Below, piece after piece: positions 1 to 6,535 of a stretch of 12,871 bases of DNA. The first letter of the stretch is position 1, and each line of letters opens with the position of its first letter. This DNA comes from Gammaproteobacteria bacterium UBA5338 (lineage in GTDB: Bacteria; Pseudomonadota; Gammaproteobacteria; Pseudomonadales; UBA5862), in assembly GCA_002408105.1 (NCBI GenBank), contig DHQM01000047.1:1-12871 (forward strand). The letters are read 5' to 3'. Below the pieces are notes generated by a model, which did not search any database, was not told the origin of the DNA, and saw only the letters and a program-made list of their open reading frames with translations. Position numbers and translations under genes: made by a program.

Positions 1-871
1 CTCTGGGGGCGAGCGCCGCGAAGTCCAGCGCGATGAAGTGGATTTGCGCAGCCAACTCACCGGGGGCATTGCGCCCGTGTTGCTGCGGCCTTTCGATGTG
101 CTGGCGGTCAAGCAGGTGCCCGACTGGGGCGAGCAAGGAACGGTTCAGGTTTCAGGTGAGCTGGTGTTCCCGGGGACCTACGCGGTGAAAGAAGGTGAAA
201 CCCTTTCGCAGTTGGTCGAGCGGGCCGGTGGACTCACCGACCAGGCTTTCCCGCAAGGTGCGGTGTTTCTGCGTGTTGCGCTCAAGGCGCGCGAACAGGC
301 GCAGATTGACCGGCTGCGTGACCAGTTGCGCACCGACCTTGCGGCAGCCGCGCTTGAGGGCGCGCAGCAGATTGATGCGAGCCCCGAGTCCTTTGCCATG
401 TTGCAATCCCTGTTGCAGCAACTGGAAACACTGGAGGCGGCAGGCCGGTTGGTGATCGACCTGCCTGCGGTGCTCGCGGGTCATGCCACCGACGTGGTGT
501 TGAAGCCGGGTGACCGCCTGGTGGTGCCTGATCAACCGCAGTCGGTAACCGTGGTGGGCGAGGTGAACCACCCCACATCCCACTTGTTTGATGCCAACCT
601 GGAACAGGGAGACTACATCGATCATTCGGGGGGGTTCACTTACAAGGCGGATCAATCCCGCGTGTATGTGGTGAAAGCCAATGGCCAGGTGGAAACTCAG
701 GGTGGCAGCCGCTGGTTTGCGACCACCCCCGTCATCGAGGCGGGCGACACCGTTGTGGTGCCGCTGGACGTGGACCGCATGCGGCCCATCACCCTGTGGG
801 CCAATGTCACCCAGATCATGTACCAGCTTGGGCTGACAGTGGCCGCCTTCAACGCCGTGGGCGCGTTCTAA
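1..871 (+). CDS. SLBB-domain polysaccharide export protein (Wza-like), 5' end outside the window
   Basis: The frame is open from the first codon in the window (position 2), so this is the C-terminal part of a longer protein. The GTG at 38 is only an internal codon. The visible part has at least two SLBB-type beta-grasp segments: one around VQVSGELVFPGTYAVKEGET with the following 'LVERAGGLT', and one around 'VTVVGEVNHPTSHLF' with 'IDHSGGFT'. Between them lies a Gln/Leu/Ala-rich, probably helical stretch (about window residues 95-150). The family forms the outer-membrane or periplasmic channel for capsule and exopolysaccharide export (Wza/KpsD type). The end 'LWANVTQIMYQLGLTVAAF' resembles the hydrophobic C-terminus of large SLBB export proteins. 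The Wzz-like gene follows after 33 nt, which suggests one operon. The N-terminal polysaccharide-export domain and signal peptide must lie upstream and cannot be checked here. Confidence 0.93.
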   Translation, partial: SGGERREVQRDEVDLRSQLTGGIAPVLLRPFDVLAVKQVPDWGEQGTVQVSGELVFPGTYAVKEGETLSQLVERAGGLTDQAFPQGAVFLRVALKAREQAQIDRLRDQLRTDLAAAALEGAQQIDASPESFAMLQSLLQQLETLEAAGRLVIDLPAVLAGHATDVVLKPGDRLVVPDQPQSVTVVGEVNHPTSHLFDANLEQGDYIDHSGGFTYKADQSRVYVVKANGQVETQGGSRWFATTPVIEAGDTVVVPLDVDRMRPITLWANVTQIMYQLGLTVAAFNAVGAF

Positions 872-904
872 CGTGGCCCGGTTGGCAGTGAGGAAGCACC
901 GCGA

Positions 905-1864
905 ATGACGCAAGACCCATCCACACCGCCCCGTGATGCGCCCGCGCCCGCCCCGACAGCCGGCTGGCCGGCGTACCCCCCACCGTACCTGCTGCCGGAC
1001 GATGATGAAGAAGTCAGCCTGGGTGAGCTGGTGCGGTGGTTGTGGCGGCGCAAGTGGCTCATTGGCGCCTGCTCTTTTGTCGGGGCGGTGCTCGCCGTGG
1101 TGCTGGTTTTGGTGACCGAACCGGTCTACCGAGTCGAGACACTGCTGGCGCCGATGCAGGCTGAGGAAGGCGGTACGCTCTCCCAGCTCGCAGGGCAGTT
1201 TGGCGGGCTGGCATCACTGGCTGGGATCAACCTCGGAGCTGGAGACGGCAGCGATGCCGATGTGGCACTGGCGCTGTTGCAATCCCACCAGCTTCTTGAG
1301 CGCTTCCTGCGTGAGCGCGCGCTGCTGCCGGTGCTGTTCAAAGAGGATTGGGACGCAGATGCGGGCGCCTGGCGGCTCGAAAACGAGGGCGATAAACCCC
1401 CGAGTTACCGGCGCGGGGTAGAGCGGTTTAGGGAGGACCTGCTCAGCGTGCGGCAGGACATCGACAGCGGCCTGGTTACTGTTGCCGTCGAATGGACCGA
1501 CCGCGAGCAGGCGGCCGACTGGATCAGCGACCTGGTCCAGCGTGTCAACGAGGCCATGCGTGCGCGCGCAATCGCGGATGCGACCAGCAGCCTTGACTAT
1601 TTGAATGCCCAACTGGAGCAGACCAGCGTGGTCGGCGTGCGCCAGGCCATCTACAGCCTGATGGAAAGCCAAACCCAGGCGTTGATGCTGGCCCAGGTGC
1701 GAGAGCAATACGTATTCGAGGTCATCGATCCACCGGCAATTCCGGATGACCGTGAAAAGCTCAAGCCCAGGGGTGTGCTGTATGTCATCGTCGGTGTGCT
1801 TTGCGGCCTGTTCTTCGGCATTGCGGTCGCCTACCTGCTGGATGCGTTGCGGGGTTCGGATTGA
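905..1864 (+). CDS. Wzz/Wzc-N-like chain-length determinant protein, no kinase domain
   Basis: Predicted polysaccharide co-polymerase, 319 aa. It has a Pro/Ala-rich cytoplasmic N-terminus (residues 5-31), a Wzz-type lead-in 'VSLGELVRWLWRRKW' (37-51), a first membrane helix at about 51-70, a periplasmic domain at about 72-275, the Pro-rich segment 'PPAIPDDREKLKPRG' (276-290) and a second membrane helix at about 291-311. The Pro-rich segment just before the second helix is a hallmark of Wzz-family proteins. The protein ends right after the second helix, so no Walker-type tyrosine kinase domain is attached. A separate kinase would have to be encoded elsewhere. Such proteins sit in the inner membrane and control chain length with Wzy and the export channel. 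The ATG is preceded by a GAGGAAG-like Shine-Dalgarno at about 890-896. It follows the SLBB gene closely and is probably co-transcribed with it. Confidence 0.92.
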   Translation: MTQDPSTPPRDAPAPAPTAGWPAYPPPYLLPDDDEEVSLGELVRWLWRRKWLIGACSFVGAVLAVVLVLVTEPVYRVETLLAPMQAEEGGTLSQLAGQFGGLASLAGINLGAGDGSDADVALALLQSHQLLERFLRERALLPVLFKEDWDADAGAWRLENEGDKPPSYRRGVERFREDLLSVRQDIDSGLVTVAVEWTDREQAADWISDLVQRVNEAMRARAIADATSSLDYLNAQLEQTSVVGVRQAIYSLMESQTQALMLAQVREQYVFEVIDPPAIPDDREKLKPRGVLYVIVGVLCGLFFGIAVAYLLDALRGSD

Positions 1865-1893
1865 TGCCCACCGGCGAAGCCATTGATATGCTT

Positions 1894-1909
1894 GAAAACG
1901 CGCGTTTTC
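1894..1909. repeat. Perfect 16-bp palindrome (GAAAACGCGCGTTTTC)
   Basis: GAAAACGCGCGTTTTC is its own reverse complement. It starts 29 nt after the stop of the Wzz-like gene. As RNA it could fold into a 6-bp stem with a GCGC loop followed by only four Ts inside the arm. As DNA it has the form of a symmetric operator. Either role is inference. Confidence 0.6.
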
Positions 1910-1921
1910 GCACTCGAGTAG

Positions 1922-1970
1922 GCGGGCGGTCCCGCGAACGACCGCCCGCAGCTGCGCCCTGAGCATTTTT
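1922..1970 (+). terminator. GC-rich hairpin, possible transcription attenuator or terminator
   Basis: GCGGGCGGTC (1922-1931) pairs perfectly with GACCGCCCGC (1940-1949) around an 8-nt loop, giving a 10-bp, almost entirely G-C stem. The nearest T-run (TTTTT, 1966-1970) starts 16 nt past the stem, which is too far for a classical intrinsic terminator. It could cause pausing, act as a processing or stability element, or mark partial termination between the export genes and the FkbM genes. The hairpin is certain from sequence; the function is not. Confidence 0.4.
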
Positions 1971-2083
1971 CCTCGCGTATCGTTGCATCGCGCGTCGACA
2001 GCAGCAGAGCCGGGCCCAATCAAGACAACTTTCTACACGCTATACGAACGTAACCATTCCAGTCCGTTTCTGGAAAGACACTG

Positions 2084-2090
2084 AAAAAGG
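2084..2090 (+). promoter_or_regulatory. Shine-Dalgarno AAAAAGG that decides the FkbM start
   Basis: AAAAAGG lies only 2 nt before the ATG at 2093 but 8 nt before the in-frame ATG at 2099. The second spacing is normal and the first is too tight, so 2099 is the better start. Confidence 0.6.
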
Positions 2091-2098
2091 ACATGTTG

Positions 2099-2815
2099 AT
2101 GAACCTGAAGAACCTGGTGCGCGCTGCTGTGAACCGCACCGGATTCGATGTAATTCGTGTGCACAACTCACCGAAGCGCACACTGCTCGGCTTGGCAGCG
2201 CTGGATGTGGGCACCGTCATCGACGTCGGTGCCAACCAAGGCCAGTTTGCGCGGCTCGTTTCCGGTTTTTTTCCGCGAGCGCACCTTTATTGTTTTGAGC
2301 CTTTGCCCGGACCTTTTGAAGCACTTTCGAACTGGGCGAAGACGCAGGACGGGCGCGTGCGTTGCTTTCCGATGGCGCTGGGAGACCAGGAAGGTGAGGC
2401 GGAGATGCACCTGCACGACCAGCACACACCCTCTTCTTCGCTGCTGCAAGCCACTGAGACCTGTCACCGGCTGTATCCGCAAACACGCGCAGAGAGCATG
2501 GCCCGCATTCGCGTATCAACCCTCGATCAAGCACTTGAAGCGCACATTGGCGCCATGCCGGAGGCAATATTGCTCAAACTCGATGTGCAGGGGTTTGAGG
2601 ACCGTGTGCTACGGGGCGGGACCCAGGTGCTGTCGCGCTGCCGCGCAGTTGTACTTGAGGTGTGTCTTGACCTCCTTTACCAAGGGCAGGCCGATTTTTT
2701 CCAACTGGTGGAGCTGCTTACGCGCGCGGGGTTTCGGTATGCGGGGAATCTCGATCAGACCTACGGAGAAGACGGGCGGGTGGTGTACTTAGATGCGTTG
2801 TTTACGAATTTGTGA
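2099..2815 (+). CDS. FkbM-family SAM-dependent methyltransferase (first of three)
   Basis: Predicted O-methyltransferase of the FkbM type (Methyltransf_21), 238 aa, probably methylating a sugar hydroxyl of the repeat unit. The SAM-binding motif I is 'VIDVGANQGQF' (residues 40-50), followed by the acidic 'FEP' (66-68) that usually contacts the SAM ribose. The family motif 'LKLDVQGFE' is at 159-167, with 'VVLEVCLDLLY' shortly after. Length is typical and no motif is missing. The start at 2099 is preferred over the ATG at 2093 because of Shine-Dalgarno spacing. Its stop nearly touches the start of the next FkbM gene, so the two are probably translated from one message. It resembles the broken FkbM copy at 11225-11959 (same order of blocks, including a shared 'SSSLL' segment) more than it resembles its immediate neighbour. 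The acceptor sugar cannot be read from sequence. Confidence 0.9.
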   Translation: MNLKNLVRAAVNRTGFDVIRVHNSPKRTLLGLAALDVGTVIDVGANQGQFARLVSGFFPRAHLYCFEPLPGPFEALSNWAKTQDGRVRCFPMALGDQEGEAEMHLHDQHTPSSSLLQATETCHRLYPQTRAESMARIRVSTLDQALEAHIGAMPEAILLKLDVQGFEDRVLRGGTQVLSRCRAVVLEVCLDLLYQGQADFFQLVELLTRAGFRYAGNLDQTYGEDGRVVYLDALFTNL

Positions 2816-2817
2816 TT

Positions 2818-3582
2818 ATGGTACTTAGAAACGCAATAAAAGATTTACTTATCAGAGCCAAGTTTTTCCAACGGCTATCTGTCGCGTGCTGCTCGAGCAA
2901 TGGGTTGCTCCCTGGCGTATTTGTTCGCACAAGCAGTGAGAAACTTAGAGAACTCTTCTCACTCCCCCCATCTCGCTTCGAAACCCAGTTGAATCAAGAC
3001 ATTTTTGCGCTCTTAATTAACCAGTTTAAGCCAGGTTACTTCGTTGAAATTGGTGCCAATGATGGATGCACTCTATCAAACACCCTGTATCTTGAGGAGC
3101 ATTTCGGGTGGGAAGGGCTTCTTGTCGAAGCGAACCCCAAATACGAAAATGACTTAAAGGACCGAAGATCAAGAGCGGTCATCGCTGCTGTGGTTGATAA
3201 AGAAGGACACTACGAATTTTGTGACGCGGGTTTATACGGCGGTGTGGCAGAATATCTCGACAGCACACATGAAAACAAGACAAAGGGTGCGGATTCTTTT
3301 TTAGTTTGGGGCACTACTCTTAAGCATATCCTGGCTAGCAACGAGGTTCCGCCGCTCATCAACTTTATTTCTATTGACGTCGAGGGGGCGGAAGTTCCGA
3401 TCGTAGAACAACTGTGCAGCCTTGAAGGCTTTCGCGTTGCGTGCGGATGTATCGAGTACAACGCGAGGCAAGCGGATTATCAACGAATCGTTCAGATTTT
3501 GCGTGCGGGAGGGTACCGAGTGCTTTGGGAAGGGCAAACGCAACACGACCTGTTTTTCGTTGATGCATCTGACAACCAGTGA
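2818..3582 (+). CDS. FkbM-family methyltransferase, divergent subtype (second of three)
   Basis: Predicted SAM-dependent methyltransferase, 254 aa from the ATG at 2818. The SAM motif reads 'FVEIGANDG' (75-83), preceded by 'SQ..QD'-like lead-in 'TQLNQDIFALLI', with 'GLLVEANP' in place of the FEP block and 'FISIDVEGAE' (183-192) in place of LKLDVQGFE. This variant is common among FkbM proteins in polysaccharide clusters. A GTG at 2812 would overlap the upstream stop (GTGA) and add two residues; no clear Shine-Dalgarno separates the choices, and coupling to the upstream gene is likely. Base composition is lower in GC than the flanking genes (27 of 60 G+C at 3241-3300), with many A/T-ending codons, which suggests a different origin from FkbM no. 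1. Substrate unknown. Confidence 0.88.
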   Translation: MVLRNAIKDLLIRAKFFQRLSVACCSSNGLLPGVFVRTSSEKLRELFSLPPSRFETQLNQDIFALLINQFKPGYFVEIGANDGCTLSNTLYLEEHFGWEGLLVEANPKYENDLKDRRSRAVIAAVVDKEGHYEFCDAGLYGGVAEYLDSTHENKTKGADSFLVWGTTLKHILASNEVPPLINFISIDVEGAEVPIVEQLCSLEGFRVACGCIEYNARQADYQRIVQILRAGGYRVLWEGQTQHDLFFVDASDNQ

Positions 3583-3623
3583 AACTACCAGAGTGGCGAT
3601 TGTAGAGTGCGGGCGCGAGGAAC

Positions 3624-5111
3624 ATGCGAACACGTCTAGCCGGCAACGCGCTCGCCAATCTTGTGCAGGCGCTCGTCGGAGCGGCGCTGCTGTTTGGGCT
3701 GTATCGGTACATCAACGGCGCGCTGGGTGTGGAGCGTTTGGGTATATGGTCGGTGGTGTTGGCAACGGCGTCGGCTTCGCGCTTGGCGGACCTTGGGCTG
3801 AGCGCTGGCGTCACCCGTTTCGTTGCCCGGGATCGATCGCGGGGTATGTCACAGCGGGCAGTGGAGGTGATCGACACCGCGGCCTTGACTCTGATGGTTG
3901 CGGTCGGTGCCCTGCTTCCGCTTCTCTATCCGCTGATCTCCAGGCTGCTTCCTCGCCTGTTTCACGGGGAGCATTTGGAAAGCGCGATGGAGATTCTTCC
4001 CTTTGCGTTGGTATCCCTCTGGTTGACGATTGTTGGCGCTGTGTTTCAGGGCGGGCTCGACGGTTGTCAGCGCATGGACTTGCGGGCTGCTTTGGTGGTG
4101 ATCAGCCAAGCACTGTTGTTGTTGTTGGCCGTTGTCCTAGTGCCACGATACGGCCTGGTGGGCCTCGCCTGGGCGCAGATCGGGCAGGGATTGTTCTTGA
4201 TGGCCGCCGGGCGATGGCTGTTGCGTCGGGCACTGCCGTGCTTGTCAAGCCTGCCCCGAAAGTGGAGCGGTTCCGCGCTACGCGAAATGCTGGGTTATGG
4301 CGCAAACGTACAGGCCGCCACTGTATCCATGCTGCTGCTGGATCCTGTGGCTAAGGCACTCATGGCGCGTTTCGGAGGGGCTGCGACCGCAGGATACTTT
4401 GAGGTGGCCAACCAGGTGGTGTTGAAGGTACGCGCCCTGATCGTCAGCGCCAACCAGGCAATCGTCCCTCATGTGGCCACATTGGAAGAGGCTGAACCAA
4501 GCCGTTTGGGGCATCTTTACCGGGACAACATGAGCCTGCTGGTCGTTGTCACCTTACCTGTGTTCGCACTCTTGATCGCTTGGGCCGGCGGGTTCTCTTG
4601 GCTGTTGCTGGGCGCCTACCAGCCTGAGTTTGTGTTCTTGGTCACGCTGCTCGCTGTCGCATGGAGTGCCAACATCTTTGCTGGGCCCGCCTACTTCAGC
4701 AATTTGGGTACTGGTCGTGTGGGGTGGAACACTTTTTCCCATGTACTGATGGGCACGCTCAACGTTGGCCTGGGCTGGCTGCTTGGGCGCAGCTACGGTG
4801 CACATGGTGTAGCTTTCGGTTATGCCATTGCCTTGATCGCAGGCTCCGCAACGCTCATCGGCGTGTACGGGTATCTCCATCGCATTCGTTGGCAAGCTAA
4901 GTCAACACATGGGCACCTGGTGCTCATTGGTGCATCGCTGGCGGTGGCCGTTTTCGGCTGGAGCGCTCCCTTGCGAATGAATGGGAGCGGGTTGGTTTGG
5001 GTCCCGATTAGCTTGCTATTGCCGCCCGTCGTACTCGGAGTATCGGTTTGGTGCCATCCGGTTCGGCGTCGGCTGCTCAATTCTTTGTTGGCGTGGAGGG
5101 CACGGGTGTGA
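3624..5111 (+). CDS. Wzx-type oligosaccharide flippase
   Basis: A 495-aa protein, almost entirely hydrophobic, with about 12-14 predicted membrane helices, in the polysaccharide transporter (PST/MOP) superfamily. The N-terminus 'NALANLVQALVGAALLFGLY' and the following 'LGVERLGIWSVVL' and 'LADLGLSAGVTRFVARD' are characteristic of Wzx/RfbX-like flippases, as is the loop 'RFGGAATAGYFEVANQVV' in the middle of the protein. The role is to move undecaprenyl-diphosphate-linked repeat units from the cytoplasmic to the periplasmic face of the inner membrane for Wzy polymerisation. The ATG follows GAGG at 3617-3620 with a short 3-nt spacing. The stop overlaps the GTG of a possible 68-aa ORF. The flippase function is solid; the identity of the glycan is unknown. 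Confidence 0.93.
   Translation: MRTRLAGNALANLVQALVGAALLFGLYRYINGALGVERLGIWSVVLATASASRLADLGLSAGVTRFVARDRSRGMSQRAVEVIDTAALTLMVAVGALLPLLYPLISRLLPRLFHGEHLESAMEILPFALVSLWLTIVGAVFQGGLDGCQRMDLRAALVVISQALLLLLAVVLVPRYGLVGLAWAQIGQGLFLMAAGRWLLRRALPCLSSLPRKWSGSALREMLGYGANVQAATVSMLLLDPVAKALMARFGGAATAGYFEVANQVVLKVRALIVSANQAIVPHVATLEEAEPSRLGHLYRDNMSLLVVVTLPVFALLIAWAGGFSWLLLGAYQPEFVFLVTLLAVAWSANIFAGPAYFSNLGTGRVGWNTFSHVLMGTLNVGLGWLLGRSYGAHGVAFGYAIALIAGSATLIGVYGYLHRIRWQAKSTHGHLVLIGASLAVAVFGWSAPLRMNGSGLVWVPISLLLPPVVLGVSVWCHPVRRRLLNSLLAWRARV
5095..5100 (+). promoter_or_regulatory. Strong Shine-Dalgarno GGAGGG inside the flippase 3' end
   Basis: GGAGGG lies inside the last codons of the flippase gene, 7 nt before the GTG at 5108. 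It supports translation of the small ORF at 5108-5314, although chance occurrence in GC-rich coding DNA cannot be excluded. Confidence 0.4.
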
Positions 5112-5314
5112 ATACTGCGCTGCGCCGATACACTTCGGGTGGGGCTCCGGTGGTTTTGGAAGTCAAAGCTTGGACCGTGGAGGGCCCACTCATCCCGCGG
5201 CACATAAGTGTGGGCGCGGCCGACATGGCTACACACGCCATAGACACGCGGGATTTTCCGGCCAATGTCGAAGGGACAGGTACCTCAAGCACGTCCGTGG
5301 GACACTCCCAATGA
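5108..5314 (+). CDS. Possible small protein (68 aa) bridging flippase and glycosyltransferase
   Basis: This reading frame fills the gap of about 200 bp between two genes. Its GTG overlaps the flippase stop (GTGA, 5108-5111), and its TGA overlaps the ATG of the next glycosyltransferase (ATGA, 5311-5314). A GGAGGG Shine-Dalgarno sits 7 nt upstream. The product is soluble, with no signal peptide or membrane segment. It begins MNTALRRYTSGGAPVVLEVK when GTG is read as Met and ends in a Thr/Ser-rich tail. I recognise no family. Against it: third-position GC is about 63% by my count, without the strong bias expected of a gene here, and other frames are also open across the gap. It may instead be a translational coupler or a chance ORF. 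Confidence 0.33.
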   Translation: MNTALRRYTSGGAPVVLEVKAWTVEGPLIPRHISVGAADMATHAIDTRDFPANVEGTGTSSTSVGHSQ

Positions 5315-6531
5315 GGGTGTTGGTATTAGAGCCATGCGCCCTCGGCCACCACGGTCCGTATCTCGATTGGATGACCCGCGGGCTTGCCCAACGTGGCTTC
5401 GATGTTGATGTGGTTACCCTGCCGGAGACCATAGAGCCATCAGCCGGGCGCGCGAGGGGCATGCGCGCGTGCGATCACCCCCGCGTCTCGGTCCACTTTG
5501 TTGGTGGGCCCAAGTCTCGCCGCTTGCCTTTGGAAAATAGGAATGGCGTGGTCGGCCTGCTGACGCGTGAACTGGCGTATTGGCGCTTGTTTCGGGCGTG
5601 GTACACCGCACACGCCGAGGCGGTGAGGCCGGACCTGGTCTTCCTTCCCTACTTGGACTACTGCCTCTACGCGATGGGCTTGGCGGGCTCGCCCTTCGGG
5701 AACTGCCCATGGGCAGGGCTGGCAATGCGTCCCGCATTTCATTATCGCGAAATGGGCATACGCGCTCCGACGCCGGCGTTGGCAAAGGTAAAGAAGGCGC
5801 TATTCCTGCGCGCTGCGCGGAGCCCCCACTTGAAATGCTTGCTCACCATCGATGAGCCCCTCGCAAGCTACGTGGCGACCCATCAGTGCGCTTTGAGCAA
5901 AGTCGTTTTTTTTCCAGAGCCGGCAGAACTGGGAGACTTGCCTGCAGCGCATGATGCAAAACAAAAATTTGGATTCGCGCCAGGGCGCAAGGTGATTCTC
6001 CTTTATGGTGCCCTCAGTGCCCGCAAAGGTGTCGCCGAATTGCTGAGGGCCTTGGCAGCGCCGGACTTTCCCAAGGAATTGGACGTGCTCTTGGCCGGGC
6101 AGGTGGCGGAGCCAGAGACAAGGGCCGTGCTGGGCGCGCCTTGGGTTCAGGCCTTGCGCAACCAGGGGCGGTTGAAGGTGGTCGACCGCTTCATTGATGT
6201 GGAGGAAGAACCGGCCCTCTTTGCTGCAGCGGATGTCGTGTGGCTGGGTTACCGCAACCACTATAACGCCAGCGGTCTGCTTGTGCAGGCGGCAAACGCT
6301 GGGCGCCCTGTATTGTCCTGCGATGAGGGGGTTCTCGGCTGGCAGGTGGAGCGCCACCACCTGGGCAGAACCGTCAATCCGGAAAACCCGGCGGCGGTTG
6401 CCGCCGCCGCATCCGCCTTGTTGGACACTGCATCCAGCGACGCGCCAATTGGCGCACATGCAACGTCCTGGCGGCCGCCTTCGTTCGCCGAAGCACAGGA
6501 TACCCTTGCCCACGCCTTGGGCGGCGACTAG
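5311..6531 (+). CDS. Glycosyltransferase, GT4-like (GT-B fold)
   Basis: A 406-aa predicted sugar transferase. The N-terminal Rossmann half opens with 'MRVLVLEPCALGHHGPYLDW', whose GHHGPY (12-17) is the glycine-rich acceptor-side loop. The C-terminal half starts with 'VILLYGALSARKG' (228-240), the usual beta-strand/'G.l...KG' block of GT4 enzymes. It continues with 'FAAADVVWLGY' and 'ASGLLVQAANAGRPVLS' (320-336), the position of the EPFG..lEAmA.G.PV donor-binding motif in GT4. Here the glutamates of the classical E-x7-E are not obvious, so this is a variant branch. The frame is open upstream to 4981 but only the protein from 5311 looks like a glycosyltransferase. No good Shine-Dalgarno precedes 5311, so coupling through the overlapping upstream ORF is plausible. 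Donor and acceptor are unknown. Confidence 0.88.
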   Translation: MRVLVLEPCALGHHGPYLDWMTRGLAQRGFDVDVVTLPETIEPSAGRARGMRACDHPRVSVHFVGGPKSRRLPLENRNGVVGLLTRELAYWRLFRAWYTAHAEAVRPDLVFLPYLDYCLYAMGLAGSPFGNCPWAGLAMRPAFHYREMGIRAPTPALAKVKKALFLRAARSPHLKCLLTIDEPLASYVATHQCALSKVVFFPEPAELGDLPAAHDAKQKFGFAPGRKVILLYGALSARKGVAELLRALAAPDFPKELDVLLAGQVAEPETRAVLGAPWVQALRNQGRLKVVDRFIDVEEEPALFAAADVVWLGYRNHYNASGLLVQAANAGRPVLSCDEGVLGWQVERHHLGRTVNPENPAAVAAAASALLDTASSDAPIGAHATSWRPPSFAEAQDTLAHALGGD

Positions 6532-6535
6532 TTTT

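Larger units (their letters stand above)
1865..2098. other. Non-coding gap between the export module and the first FkbM gene
   Basis: A stretch of about 230 bp without a convincing gene. It contains two inverted repeats (listed separately), a T-run at 1966-1970 and the Shine-Dalgarno of the next gene. A 32-codon ORF whose ATG overlaps the wzz-like stop (1864-1962) runs through both hairpins and looks like chance. No confident promoter was found: TCGACA (2005-2010) and TATACG (2041-2046) resemble -35 and -10 boxes but are too far apart. Confidence 0.6.

Noticed and set aside
152..913. 253-aa antisense ORF across the SLBB gene
   Set aside because: It mirrors a clear SLBB coding frame, has a His/Arg/Gln-rich composition typical of reverse-strand GC-rich shadows, and shows no domain.
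1864..1962. 32-aa ORF whose ATG overlaps the Wzz-like stop
   Set aside because: It has no Shine-Dalgarno that stands out, passes through two hairpins and shows no recognisable sequence.
1214..2023. 269-aa antisense ORF across the Wzz-like gene and the gap
   Set aside because: No recognisable motif; it runs opposite a well-supported membrane protein and through both hairpins.
3422..4354. 310-aa ORF overlapping FkbM no. 2 and the flippase
   Set aside because: Cys/Arg/Gly-rich out-of-frame translation of two well-supported genes; no domain.
4981..5310. Upstream extension of the first glycosyltransferase frame by 110 codons
   Set aside because: The extension overlaps the flippase gene, is rich in Arg/Cys/His, and typical GT4 N-terminal sequence begins only at 5311.
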